Positions 24,863 through 34,078 of a DNA stretch of 58,247 nt are shown here, one piece after another. The position numbers and the translations under genes are program-made. The notes under the pieces were generated by a model. That model did not search any database. It was not told the origin of the DNA and saw only the letters and a list, made by a program, of their open reading frames with translations. Position 1 is the stretch's first letter. The number at the start of each line of letters is the position of its first letter. This DNA comes from Desulfobulbaceae bacterium UBA5611 (GTDB lineage: Bacteria; Desulfobacterota; Desulfobulbia; Desulfobulbales; Desulfocapsaceae). Location of the stretch: the NCBI GenBank assembly GCA_002424635.1, contig DIKT01000080.1:1-58247 (forward strand). Direction: 5' to 3'.

Positions 24863-26038
24863 TTATAGAGTCTGCAAAAAGCCATCAGGAGCCAGGCTGG
24901 TGGCCAGCATTACCATATTGATGGCGCTATGCTCCTGCCAGCTATCGCCCGCTCTGTTCGCCTCCTCCAGCCAGAATTGCTCGATTTGTATTCCTACCTC
25001 CTGAAAAACCAGCAGCTTCTCGATCCGTGAATAAAGGGTTTCTCTGTCTTTAAAGGCCTCAGGGTCCTTCTCAATCAATCTCTGCATTCTTTTAACGGCA
25101 TGCAGGCCAATAGACAGTCCGAACTCCCTGAAGGCCAGCCGGTACCGGGCAGGCAGCAGCAAGTTATGGAGACAGGATGCCAGGCCGAGCAGGGAAGAAT
25201 CAAGCATGGCCAGCAGCAGCTTATCCTGCCCGGACCTGTCGTTTATCATCAGCTGGGCCAGCTGGAGGGCATTACACAACAGGCCGCCGAGCCCCAGCGG
25301 GTCTTCGGTGGTCCAGCTCCTGTCCCTGCAGATATCAGCCAACTCTTTAATTTCAGTGGAGAGATCCGGCGTTGACCATTGCTGCGGCTCCTCGCTTTTA
25401 TTATGTGACTGGAGATGACTGTAAGTGATGAATCCTTCCAGAGGGTCATGCTGGCCCATTGATGGCACTAAAGGACGGGAGAGATCAACGCTCATCTTCC
25501 AGTGCAGATATTGGCGCCCGTCAAAAGGCGAGGTAAAGATGAAGCCGGCATGTACCCGCTTGGCAAGCTCTCTTGCCCATCGGTGGTACTTTTCCTCAGA
25601 TATGATCGTGGCCACGCAGTGCAGGGCATGCATCCATTTGGTCAGGTAATGATAATACTGACCGTCACGCTCCCATTCCATTTCCTCGTCCAAGGGGTCG
25701 CTCGGGCCTCGTTCGTTCATCTTCTTGCCGATGCGCAGACCACCAGCTGTAGGATGGAGCTTTCCTTCCTCCTCGTCCATACCGCTGAGCCAGCCGCTTC
25801 GGGAATCATCAGGCCGATAGCGCCCCAGGGTCTCATGGACCTGATCGACCAGGGCAAGGGCCAGGGCTTTAAAGCTGGCATCACCGGTCTGGCGATAAAG
25901 CTCCAGGAAGTTGCACACGGCAAAGGCATCGGTCCACAAATAACGCTGGGGCCGACTCCTTACCGGTGATAGTCCGGTCTGCTCGGCAAAATCACTCATG
26001 ATATTACGGACCAAATCTACAGGCAGCTGCTTTTCCAT
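24863..26038 (-). CDS. Conserved-looking protein of unknown function (391 aa)
   Basis: No signal peptide or membrane segment is seen. The protein looks mainly helical, with motifs such as QRYLWTDAFAVCNFLELYR, GWLSGMDEEEGKLHPTAGGLRIGK, YYHYLTKWMHAL and QYLHWKMSVDL. Aromatic-rich helical repeats of this sort recall alpha/alpha-toroid (six-hairpin) enzymes or terpenoid-cyclase folds, but this is only a resemblance. A strong SD (AAAGGAGGAATA) precedes the ATG. It follows dacB by 64 bp and may share its transcript. Confidence 0.7.
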   Translation of the reverse strand: MEKQLPVDLVRNIMSDFAEQTGLSPVRSRPQRYLWTDAFAVCNFLELYRQTGDASFKALALALVDQVHETLGRYRPDDSRSGWLSGMDEEEGKLHPTAGGLRIGKKMNERGPSDPLDEEMEWERDGQYYHYLTKWMHALHCVATIISEEKYHRWARELAKRVHAGFIFTSPFDGRQYLHWKMSVDLSRPLVPSMGQHDPLEGFITYSHLQSHNKSEEPQQWSTPDLSTEIKELADICRDRSWTTEDPLGLGGLLCNALQLAQLMINDRSGQDKLLLAMLDSSLLGLASCLHNLLLPARYRLAFREFGLSIGLHAVKRMQRLIEKDPEAFKDRETLYSRIEKLLVFQEVGIQIEQFWLEEANRAGDSWQEHSAINMVMLATSLAPDGFLQTL

Positions 26039-26102
26039 TATTCCTCCTTTTTTTGTCAGAGGTTGCGATCAAGCTTTAACGGATCTTCCTGCTGGGCCTA
26101 AC

Positions 26103-27353
26103 TTAGTGTTTTTCCGCAGTCATCACTGACGTAGTCTTTTTAGTGGCAGTCAAAAGCTGCAGAATCTCGTCTCTGTTATTTTGCGCCTGATTGAGAAAAA
26201 TAACAAAAGGCGCATCCTGCTGATGGGGGATATAGCCGGCATAACAATAAACCCCGGCAAGCGTGCCTGACTTCAGTGGGATGCCTTTTTTCAGAGGCAG
26301 TAATTCTTTGTATGGAGCAAATTTATGTAGGATCGTAATCATCGCTTTAGGAGTTATCTGATTTTTGCGGGAGAGGCCGGAACCCTCCACCATTAGCAAC
26401 TCCTCTTCTGACAGGCCCAGATTTTCTCTAATATATAATTGTAGCGCATTTCGGGCCTTATCCCAAGTAGCGGGACCACCGAAATGGGCCATACCGCAGG
26501 CCAGAAAAAGTTGATTGGCCACAAAATTATTGGAATACTTCAAGCATTGCCGGATCATATCGCGCACAGATTTCTGCGACCGGTAAGTTAATATGGGAGT
26601 GGCCGCAGTTGGTGTCGTTCCGGTCATAATTATACCCCGCACCTCGATCTGCTGCCGGCGCAGCAGTGACATGAAGAGCTCGCCGCTATAGCGCATGGTA
26701 TTGGAGAGCTGGCCGATCTGTTTAAAGGCATTGACATTAACGCGATGATGGCCGACCGGCAGAGTGGCACCGATGACCTGCATGATGGGAAGAAGCGGCA
26801 TTTTGGGATCATCAGCGCCAATTTTTCGATCAGCTCCGATCCGGATCGCAATGGTATTAAAATTAACAGCCAGGCCGCTGTTCCAGGCATTATAGGGGTT
26901 GGTGGTGTTGTCGGATCCGTCCGCCGGAGCATCAAGCTGGTAGAGGCTCTCGTCCATTATCAAATTATTGAGCTGCCGAATACCTGCTTCTTGCAGCCTC
27001 TGGACAATAGTGATGATATTTTCGGTCAGCAGAAAAGGATCGCCACCGCCCTGAATGTAGAGATTGTTATGTTGATCAATAGTCAGTCGGGTGGCGAACC
27101 GATGATCCGGTCCCAGGATCTTCAGAGCCGCCAGGCTGGTAAGAATCTTCAGAGTGGAGGCCGGAATAAAGGGAATATCGCTATTGGCCGTCATCGAAAT
27201 ATGGTCTTTCGGTGCCAGGGTGTAGCCTCCCTGGTGAATGAAATTTTTGATCAAGGCATCCTGGTCTGCATGGAGGAGACCGGGATGGCATGTGAAACTA
27301 CAGCACAGGCAGGCAGCCAGAAAAGCAACTGTTCTTGAGGCCAGTGATGCCAT
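26103..27353 (-). CDS. dacB: D-Ala-D-Ala carboxypeptidase/endopeptidase (S13, PBP4-like)
   Basis: This periplasmic peptidoglycan hydrolase has 416 aa with a signal peptide (VAFLAACLCCSF) and the three penicillin-binding motifs: SxxK as STLK (Ser66, Lys69 in IPASTLKIL), SxN as SNN (KYSNNFVANQL), and KTG as KSG (LKSGTLAG). The SGLSRKN block is also typical of S13. It is somewhat short for the family (E. coli 477 aa). ATG 27353 shares its A with the trpB2 TGA stop, so the two genes are coupled. Confidence 0.9.
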   Translation of the reverse strand: MASLASRTVAFLAACLCCSFTCHPGLLHADQDALIKNFIHQGGYTLAPKDHISMTANSDIPFIPASTLKILTSLAALKILGPDHRFATRLTIDQHNNLYIQGGGDPFLLTENIITIVQRLQEAGIRQLNNLIMDESLYQLDAPADGSDNTTNPYNAWNSGLAVNFNTIAIRIGADRKIGADDPKMPLLPIMQVIGATLPVGHHRVNVNAFKQIGQLSNTMRYSGELFMSLLRRQQIEVRGIIMTGTTPTAATPILTYRSQKSVRDMIRQCLKYSNNFVANQLFLACGMAHFGGPATWDKARNALQLYIRENLGLSEEELLMVEGSGLSRKNQITPKAMITILHKFAPYKELLPLKKGIPLKSGTLAGVYCYAGYIPHQQDAPFVIFLNQAQNNRDEILQLLTATKKTTSVMTAEKH

Positions 27354-28696
27354 CAAATCTGCGGCAGCCGGGCCAGGGATTTGGCAATCTCTTCTTCAGG
27401 GTAATCGTAATTGAACAGGTCCCCGGCAAAATAGCGGTCATAGGAGGCCATATCAATCAGGCCATGGCCGGAGAAGTTGAAAAGGATAGTCTTGGGTTCA
27501 TTCTTGTCGCGTGTGGCTTCAATGATTGCTCCTCGAATGGCATGACAGGTTTCAGGGGCCGGGATGATGCCTTCGGTCCGGGCGAAAAGGACGCCGGCTT
27601 CAAAACATTCGAGCTGATGCACCTTGATCGGATCAATAATTTTTTCCCGGACCATGGCTGAGACAATGGGAGCCATGCCATGGTAGCGCAGACCGCCGGC
27701 ATGGATCCCGGGAGGGATAAAATCATGTCCAAGGGTGTACATATAAAGCAGCGGTGTGGTCTGGGCGACATCACCAAAATCATAGGCCAGTTTGCCCATG
27801 GTAAGCGAGGGGCAGGAAGCGGGCTCGACGCCGACGAATTTGATCTTCCGGCCATCCAGGTAGTCTGGAAGATAAGGCACGGCCAGGCCGGCGAAGTTGG
27901 AACCACCACCACAGCACCCGACAATAACATCCGGATAATCGCCGGCCAGCTCCATCTGTTTTTTGGCCTCAAGGCCGATGATGGATTGATGGAGAACGAC
28001 ATGGTTGAGTACGGAACCAAGGGCATATTTAGTATCTTCCCGGGAGAAGGCATCCTCGATGGCCTCTGAAATAGCAATGCCGAGCGAGCCGGCGGTATCC
28101 GGGTATTCGGCCCTGATCTGGCGGCCGATTCTAGTGTCGGCGCTGGGGCTGGAGACGATATCGGCGCCAAAGGTCTGCATCATGGATTTACGATATGGTT
28201 TTTGATCAAAGGAGACCCTTACCATATAAACCTTGCACTCCAGGCCGAATTTGCCGGCGGCAAAGGCCATGGCGCTGCCCCATTGTCCGGCGCCGGTTTC
28301 GGTGGCCAACCGTTTGACCCCTTCTTTGGCATTATAATAGGCTTGAGCCACCGCGCTGTTAGGCTTATGCGAACCAACCGGCGAGACCCCTTCATTTTTG
28401 AAATAGATCTTTGCCTTGGTGCCGATGGCCTGTTCCAGGCTGTAGGCTCGAACCAGAGGCGCGGGCCGCCAAATCTTCAGAACATCCATAACCTCAGCCG
28501 GGATGTCGATGAACCGCTCGGTGGACATTTCCTGTTCCAGAAGGCCCATGGGGAAAATCGCGCTCAGTTTGTCAGGACCCATGGGCTCTTTCGTGACGGG
28601 ATCAAGCGGCGGCAGCAGTCCGTTCGGAATATCGGGCACAACATTGTACCACTGGCTGGGCATTTCATCATCACGAAGGACTATCTTTTTAATCAT
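27353..28696 (-). CDS. trpB: TrpB2-type tryptophan synthase beta chain
   Basis: The PLP enzyme joins indole and serine to tryptophan; TrpB2 forms often act without TrpA. The 447 aa include the longer N-terminus of TrpB2, the PLP lysine in GSHKPNSA (Lys111), TETGAGQWGSAMA and the phosphate-binding GCCGGGSNFAGL. It is not in a trp operon. The SD AGGAG and ATG are intact, but an IS4-type element was inserted 26 bp before the start codon. Confidence 0.93.
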   Translation of the reverse strand: MIKKIVLRDDEMPSQWYNVVPDIPNGLLPPLDPVTKEPMGPDKLSAIFPMGLLEQEMSTERFIDIPAEVMDVLKIWRPAPLVRAYSLEQAIGTKAKIYFKNEGVSPVGSHKPNSAVAQAYYNAKEGVKRLATETGAGQWGSAMAFAAGKFGLECKVYMVRVSFDQKPYRKSMMQTFGADIVSSPSADTRIGRQIRAEYPDTAGSLGIAISEAIEDAFSREDTKYALGSVLNHVVLHQSIIGLEAKKQMELAGDYPDVIVGCCGGGSNFAGLAVPYLPDYLDGRKIKFVGVEPASCPSLTMGKLAYDFGDVAQTTPLLYMYTLGHDFIPPGIHAGGLRYHGMAPIVSAMVREKIIDPIKVHQLECFEAGVLFARTEGIIPAPETCHAIRGAIIEATRDKNEPKTILFNFSGHGLIDMASYDRYFAGDLFNYDYPEEEIAKSLARLPQI

Positions 28697-28722
28697 GATT
28701 TCTCCTGTTAGTTAGTTAATAT

Positions 28723-30050
28723 CACTGGTGTCCCAACGTTTGAGACAGAACATCATATAACTTAGCGTAAATTAAAACAAAACAAGACGAAATGTCATTT
28801 AACGACTTGAAAATTTTTCCAAAGATCAGTCATCTTCGCGCAACCATGCGAGGAGGCCTGAACTATGTACACTGGAAAACTTATTTTCTCTCAAGTGATG
28901 GAGCATCTTCCGCTTCATGTCTTTCATCAATGCGTCAATCGTTATCACGGCAATTTCAAGGTCAAGGAATTTACCTGTCTCGACCAGTATACCTGTGCAT
29001 GGCTTTTGCTCAACTCACCTATCGCGAAAGCCTTCGAGATATCGAGGCCTGTCTTCATGCCCAGAAAAACAAGCTCTACCACATGGGTATCCGCGCGCCC
29101 ATTTCTCGCAATACTCTGGCCAATGCCAACAAGATTCGCGATTGGCACATTTACGCCGATCTTGCCCAATCTCTTATTCCGACCGCCAGAAAACTTTATG
29201 TGAACGACGACTTCTCCCTGGAACTGGAAAACACGGTCTATGCACTGGATGCCACTACTATCGACCTGTGCCTCTCCATGTTTCCGTGGGCCAACTTCCG
29301 CAAGAGCAAAGGGGCCATCAAGCTCTACACCTTACTGGATCTACGGGGCAATATTCCAACTTTCATCCACATCTCCGACGGCAAGCTTCACGAGGTCAAC
29401 ACCCTCGATATCCTGCCAATGGAAGCTGGGGCCTTTTATGTCATGGATCGAGGGTATCTGGATTTTTCCCGACTGCACTCAATCTCACAGCACAGCGCTT
29501 TTTTCGTGATTCGTGGCAAATCCAACCTCAAGTTCCGGCGGATTTATTCGCACCAGATAGACCGAACTACGGGACTGATCTGCGACCAGTCGATCATGCT
29601 CACCGGATTCTATCAAAAGAAAGATTATCCCGACAAACTGCGCCGGGTAAAATATTACGATGCCAAAAACGACAGAACGTTCGTGTTTCTGAGCAACAAT
29701 TTTTCTCTGCCTGCCATAACTATTGCTGAATTGTACAAGCAACGCTGGCAAGTTGAGCTATTTTTCAAATGGATCAAACAGAACCTGCGCATCAAAACTT
29801 TTTACGGCACATCGGAAAATGCGGTTAAAGCCCAAATCTGGATTGCCGTTTCAGTCTATCTGCTTGTAGCCATCATGAAAAAACGGCTCAAAATTGAGGC
29901 CAGCCTCTACACAATTTTACAGGTCTTGAGCGTGACCATCTTTGAACGAATGCCATTATTACAAGCACTTACAAAAGACGATTACAAAAACAAAGTCGAG
30001 CCTAAGGGTAAACAGTTGTTATTGTTTGATTAAACGTTGGGACACTAGTG
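28723..30050 (+). mobile_element. IS4-family insertion sequence, 1328 bp
   Basis: The element is bounded by 19-bp terminal inverted repeats (CACTRGTGTCCCAACGTTT, one mismatch) and flanked by a perfect 9-bp direct repeat, AGTTAATAT, at 28714-28722 and 30051-30059. That is a fresh-looking target duplication in the size range of IS4-type elements. It carries one transposase gene in two frames. It was inserted between trpB2 and tatC, both on the minus strand, with the left end 26 bp before the trpB2 start codon. Confidence 0.95.
28865..30033 (+). pseudogene. IS4-family DDE transposase, frame broken by a TA duplication
   Basis: The N-terminus (MYTGKLIFSQVMEHLPLH, DUF4372-like) lies in one frame, and the rest, from CMAFAQLTYRESLRDIE to the stop, in another. 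The frames meet at TATA (28988-28991): removing one TA gives an uninterrupted CLDQYLCMAFAQ, which fits the family as I know it. The catalytic parts are present: ALDATTIDL, VMDRGYLDF and the YREK signature of IS4 transposases (YKQRWQVELFFKWIK). As written the gene makes no full-length transposase unless ribosomes shift frame; a sequencing error is also possible. Confidence 0.85.
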
Positions 30051-30131
30051 AGTTAATATTTAACAATTATTTAGCTGAATCGTTTCTCTGCTCCCAGAGA
30101 GCCAGTTCAAGAACTTCAGGTAGAGAAAGGC

Positions 30132-30860
30132 TTATTTCTTGCCGACTCCGAAAAGAGCAGTGAGGAAAACTCCCGATTCGTAAAGCCCGAACAAGGGAAT
30201 AGCAAGCATAGCCGTAGCCATGAAGTCGCCGGCGGTCAGAAGAAAGGCCAGGACGACGATGGCGATATAAAAAGAGAATCTTTTTTTACGGAAATAGCCG
30301 GCCTTGATCAGTCCTGCCTTGCCGGACATGACCATCAGAAAAGGAATCTCGAAAGAAAGTCCGAAGGTCAGCATGGTGCGGGCCACAAAGGTCAGGTATG
30401 CTCCGAACTTGGGGAGAGGTTGCAGATTGGGACTGGCATAACTCATAAAGTAATGGAGCATTTTCGGTAAGACGACCACAAGGGCAAAAGCGGCCCCTGC
30501 AGCGAACAGGAGTGTAGCCCACAAGACCACCGTAGTGGTGAATTTCTTTTCGCTGCTTTTCAGGCCGGGAGCGATAAAGCGCCAGATTTGATAGATGATG
30601 ACCGGAAAAGATGCCACCAAACCAACGAGCAGAGAGAGCTTGATGTAAGCTAAAAAAGCTTCCGGCAGATTGGTGTACACCAGTTTATCTATCAGCGGGC
30701 TGGCTTGAAAGAGGGGAGCTAGAAAGATCCGGGCGATATGTTCAGAAAAACCGTAGGCAAGAGCCGTAAAGACAATAATTGTCAGGAAGATCTTAATTAA
30801 TCTTTGACGCAGTTCTTGATGATGCGGGGCAAAGAGCTCAAGGCTGCGGGAGAGCATCAT
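30132..30860 (-). CDS. tatC: Sec-independent translocase subunit TatC
   Basis: TatC is the twin-arginine signal receptor of the Tat pathway for folded, often cofactor-bearing proteins. The 242 aa form six membrane helices. Conserved features are the N-terminal LxxHHQELRQRLIKI region, FxxSP-type loop LFQASPLIDKLVYTNLPEAFLAYIK, and FPVIIYQIWRFIAPGL with LKSSEKK. The start overlaps the tatA/B stop by 4 nt (ATGA). Confidence 0.95.
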   Translation of the reverse strand: MMLSRSLELFAPHHQELRQRLIKIFLTIIVFTALAYGFSEHIARIFLAPLFQASPLIDKLVYTNLPEAFLAYIKLSLLVGLVASFPVIIYQIWRFIAPGLKSSEKKFTTTVVLWATLLFAAGAAFALVVVLPKMLHYFMSYASPNLQPLPKFGAYLTFVARTMLTFGLSFEIPFLMVMSGKAGLIKAGYFRKKRFSFYIAIVVLAFLLTAGDFMATAMLAIPLFGLYESGVFLTALFGVGKK

Positions 30861-31267
30861 TCCTTGATCGGCTGAGATTCTTTCTCAGAGTCTGAATGTG
30901 CCGGTGTTGGTTGGCTTTCATCAACGGCAGAACCTTCAGCAGAAATTGATGGGTCTTCGTCGACTTCTGTGAGTTCGGCCTCAATGATAGTATCTACCGG
31001 AGTGGCATCATCAGGGGCGGGGTTGACGCCTTCACCTGGGGTTTTGGTTTCCCACTGTGATGATTCAAGCAGATTGGTGATCTCAGGTTTAAGAGAGTCC
31101 AGGGTGCCGTCTTCCGTCAGATTCTTTTTGAGTGCTTCGGCAGTTTTTTTTAACTCCATCACTCCTTTGGCCACCGAGCGGGCGAGATCAGGCAGTTTAT
31201 CCGGTCCGACCACAATGAGGGCAAGGGCCAGGATCAAAATCATTTCAGGAAGACCGATACCAAACAT
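30857..31267 (-). CDS. tatB: TatA/TatB-type translocase protein
   Basis: The 136-aa protein has the TatA/B layout: a single N-terminal helix starting MFGIGLPEMILILALALIVVGP, an amphipathic helix (KLPDLARSVAKGVMELKKTAEALKK), and a long acidic tail. The Glu at position 8 and Gly-Pro hinge favour a TatB-like role, but the family members are hard to tell apart. SD TAAGGA lies 6 nt before the ATG. It shares a transcript with tatC. Confidence 0.88.
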   Translation of the reverse strand: MFGIGLPEMILILALALIVVGPDKLPDLARSVAKGVMELKKTAEALKKNLTEDGTLDSLKPEITNLLESSQWETKTPGEGVNPAPDDATPVDTIIEAELTEVDEDPSISAEGSAVDESQPTPAHSDSEKESQPIKE

Positions 31268-31348
31268 TGAGGGTCCTTAGGTGAGAATCACAGGAGAATC
31301 ATTTCTTTTTTAATCCATTAAGCTGTGGCGATTGGATTGGAATAAATA

Positions 31349-31377
31349 AAAGTACGATATTTGCCTGAGGGTGTCAA
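31349..31377 (-). promoter_or_regulatory. Putative sigma-70 promoter for tatB-tatC
   Basis: On the minus strand, TTGACA (31377-31372) and TACTTT (31354-31349) are separated by 17 bp, about 80 bp upstream of the tatB start codon. The -35 is a full consensus match and the -10 is weak. Confidence 0.5.
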
Positions 31378-31414
31378 CGTAAGATGACTGTTGTTCCTTT
31401 CCTCGCCTTTCTTA

Positions 31415-32419
31415 TTAAGGGTGGCCAATAGAGAGAACCTGCTGGTAGAAGTGGCGGAAGGTTTCCGGTTGGACCTGGCTCTGCCAGTGACCGGTCAATC
31501 TGGCCAGCAGCCAGAAGACCAGAAATGAGCCGATGATAAGGGCTGGTAGCACCAGTGGCGCTACAGAAATTTTTCTGGGCAGGGTGAGTTGAAGACATTG
31601 TTGTTGCGGACAGACAGGAAGGCATTCCAGGCAGCCGATACATTCACAGTGGCGGACGGTGTTGCCGGCCGTAATTTTGATCGATGCCGGACAGACTGCT
31701 TCGCATTTTTTGCAGTCAATGCATATTAAATGGTCGCGCTTAATCTGAAAAGGGCTGAAGATGGCCAGTAAGCCAAGCAAACCGCCGTAAGGACATAAAT
31801 AACGGCACCAGATATTTTTGACAATAAATGACAGGGCCACCAGGCCGAGCATGATTGAACCGGCAAGCATGCTTGGTTCCAGAAAAAAATGGAGCATCTT
31901 GGCATCGGAGATCATGTTGTAGGGTGAAAAGTGAAAAGCCGTAAGTTCCTGCAGATTCATTTTCCAGAGGATGAGCCAGGCAAAAAAGCCAAGTAGTATA
32001 TATTTTATCGACAGTAGCGGCAGGTTGATCCACAAGGGGATATGCCGGATCAGGATATGCAGTTTTTTGCCTATCCTTTCAGCTATATTTGAGGCAAAGC
32101 CAATGGGGCAGATCCAGCCGCAGAAACCCTTTCGTAAAAAAAGGCCCAGAAAAAGGGCCGCCAGAAAGATAGTAAGACCAGCCGGATGGATAGTATCATA
32201 TTCTCCAGAGAGGATCAGCCGCTTCAGGCTGACTAAGGCGCCAATTGGCAAGAAGGCCTCTACTGCGGCAGGACGCTGTAGTGCCGGCCCGGAACCACTA
32301 ATTGCCCACAGGTAAAAATAATAGAATTGCAGACCTACGATCATACAGAAAGATGCAAAGATAGTCTGGCTGATCAGGCGCAGGCGGGCGATTTTGTTGG
32401 GAGAAAATATAGAAGAAAT
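31415..32419 (-). CDS. NapH/CcoG-like membrane polyferredoxin
   Basis: The 334-aa protein has about five membrane segments and four cysteine clusters: CGWICPIG and CRYLCPYG in the membrane part, then two 4Fe-4S ferredoxin motifs (CIDCKKCEAVCP and CIGCLECLPVCP). This is the layout of NapH/NosR/MauN-type proteins that pass electrons from quinol or cytoplasmic donors to periplasmic partners. The exact partner is unknown. I chose the ATG at 32419 because a putative promoter places the transcript start near 32470; the frame is open to an ATG at 32467. Neither start has a good SD. Confidence 0.85.
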   Translation of the reverse strand: MSSIFSPNKIARLRLISQTIFASFCMIVGLQFYYFYLWAISGSGPALQRPAAVEAFLPIGALVSLKRLILSGEYDTIHPAGLTIFLAALFLGLFLRKGFCGWICPIGFASNIAERIGKKLHILIRHIPLWINLPLLSIKYILLGFFAWLILWKMNLQELTAFHFSPYNMISDAKMLHFFLEPSMLAGSIMLGLVALSFIVKNIWCRYLCPYGGLLGLLAIFSPFQIKRDHLICIDCKKCEAVCPASIKITAGNTVRHCECIGCLECLPVCPQQQCLQLTLPRKISVAPLVLPALIIGSFLVFWLLARLTGHWQSQVQPETFRHFYQQVLSIGHP

Positions 32420-32476
32420 CATAGGAAAATATACAGAAGTTGTGATAGGTTTTATCTTGAAAATCATATTTTAAAA

Positions 32477-32518
32477 AATATATACCATGAAATAAAAAAA
32501 AACTTTGATGTAAATCAA
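32477..32518 (-). promoter_or_regulatory. FNR-type site and -10 box before the polyferredoxin gene
   Basis: The perfect palindrome TTGATGTAAATCAA lies at 32505-32518 and matches the CRP/FNR-family half-sites TTGAT-N4-ATCAA. On the minus strand TATATT (32482-32477) would be the -10, putting the transcript start near 32470. The palindrome centre is then at -41.5, the classic class II activator position. It lies between divergent genes, so an effect on purA is also possible. Confidence 0.6.
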
Positions 32519-32570
32519 AATTAGCGAGTCAAGACTTATAATTCTGTTTAAGACCTTTCATTGGCAATGA

Positions 32571-32599
32571 TTGACTTTATTATGCCAATTGACTATATT
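32571..32599 (+). promoter_or_regulatory. Putative sigma-70 promoter for the purA run
   Basis: TTGACT (32571-32576) and TATATT (32594-32599) are 17 bp apart and lie about 100 bp before the purA start. Both hexamers match consensus at five of six positions. Confidence 0.6.
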
Positions 32600-32696
32600 A
32601 ATTAGGTTGTTCTTTTTACGAAATAGAATTTTGTCGCATGTTTTTAATACTTTAGGTTGCTCTTGTCGAGATTGACAAGCAGATTCAGGAGAAGAT

Positions 32697-33998
32697 ATGG
32701 CTAGCGTGGTGGTAATAGGAACCCAGTGGGGAGATGAGGGTAAAGGCAAGATAGTTGATATTCTTACTCGCTATGCTGATTACATAGTCCGATTTCAAGG
32801 TGGCAATAATGCCGGCCACACATTGGTCGTCGAAGGCAAAAAATTTGTCTTTCATATCATTCCCTCCGGCATCCTCTATGAAGAAAAGGTCTGTATGATC
32901 GGCAATGGTGTGATCATTGATCCGGCCGTACTGCTGACTGAAATGGATGAACTGCAGGATAAAGGTTTGCAGGTCACCCCGCGAAGACTGATGATCAGTG
33001 AAAACGCCCATCTGATTATGCCTTATCATCAGAGTCTTGATCAGGCTAAGGAGGCGGCCCTGGCAACAGGGAAAAAGATTGGTACCACCGGACGCGGCAT
33101 TGGTCCCTGTTATATGGATAAGGTCGGAAGGATAGGGATCAAGGCCGGAGATCTTTTAGATGATTCCTTGTTCCGCGAAAGACTGCAGGAAAATATCGAC
33201 GAAAAAAACTTTCTACTTATTAACAAATACAATAGTGAGCCCGTGTCTTTTGACAAGATTTACGCGGCTTTTCAAAAGTTTGCCGAAAGGCTGACCCCGT
33301 TTATCGGTAATGTCTCAGTGGAGCTTGACCGGGCACGCAAGAGCGGCCAGAATATTTTATTTGAAGGCGCTCAAGGCACTCAGCTCGACATCGATCATGG
33401 CACCTATCCCTTTGTTACTTCCTCCAATACTATTGCCGGTAATGCCTGTAATGGTTCTGGATTTGGTCCGGCCCATATCGATGCAGTGATCGGTATCATG
33501 AAGGCCTATACCACGCGGGTCGGTGAGGGTCCTTTTCCGACTGAACTCTTCGATGGTATCGGTGACGAATTACAGCGAAAAGGAGGCGAGTTTGGCGCCA
33601 CTACCGGCCGGAAACGTCGTTGCGGTTGGCTGGACGGAGTAGTAGCCGCCGATGCAGTACGACTTAATGGCTTGACCGGGCTGGCTTTGACCAAACTGGA
33701 TGTCCTGAGCGGGCAACCGGTTCTGAAGATGGCAACCGAATATCAACTGAACGGCAAACGATTATCGGCTATGCCGTCCAATATCAGACAGGCAGCCGCC
33801 GTTGAGCCCGTTTATGAAGAGCTGGCCGGTTGGCAGGAGGATATCACCGGAGTACGTGATATCAATGATCTGCCGGTCAAGGCCAGGGATTATATTAAAC
33901 GTATTGAAGATTACACCGGAGTTGAGGCGATGCTGATCTCGGTTGGTCCTGATCGGGAAGAAACCATGCTATTGAAAAATCCTTTTGAGAAAAAATAA
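32697..33998 (+). CDS. purA: Adenylosuccinate synthase
   Basis: PurA makes adenylosuccinate from IMP, aspartate and GTP in AMP synthesis. The 433-aa protein shows the GTP-binding start VVIGTQWGDEGKGKIVD, GGNNAGHT, GTTGRGIGPCY, FEGAQGTQLDIDHGTYPFVTSSN and TTGRKRRCGWLD. Length is normal, and AGGAG lies 7 nt before the ATG. It leads the long plus-strand gene run that ends with glyS. Confidence 0.98.
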   Translation: MASVVVIGTQWGDEGKGKIVDILTRYADYIVRFQGGNNAGHTLVVEGKKFVFHIIPSGILYEEKVCMIGNGVIIDPAVLLTEMDELQDKGLQVTPRRLMISENAHLIMPYHQSLDQAKEAALATGKKIGTTGRGIGPCYMDKVGRIGIKAGDLLDDSLFRERLQENIDEKNFLLINKYNSEPVSFDKIYAAFQKFAERLTPFIGNVSVELDRARKSGQNILFEGAQGTQLDIDHGTYPFVTSSNTIAGNACNGSGFGPAHIDAVIGIMKAYTTRVGEGPFPTELFDGIGDELQRKGGEFGATTGRKRRCGWLDGVVAADAVRLNGLTGLALTKLDVLSGQPVLKMATEYQLNGKRLSAMPSNIRQAAAVEPVYEELAGWQEDITGVRDINDLPVKARDYIKRIEDYTGVEAMLISVGPDREETMLLKNPFEKK

Positions 33999-34078
33999 GT
34001 ATTTCTACGACCATCAAAAAGATTAAAAGCGCAAAGTGTGTCAAAAAATTTAATATTAAATACAAGAGGTTACTCGAT

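Noticed and set aside
28917..29729. 270-codon third frame inside the transposase gene
   Set aside because: It overlaps the conserved DDE frame and its translation matches no transposase motif.
28723..30050. The IS4-type element as the source of transposase for the 149-bp repeats
   Set aside because: Its inverted repeats (CACTRGTGTCCC...) and 9-bp target duplication differ from the repeat ends and their 2-4 bp YTAR targets.
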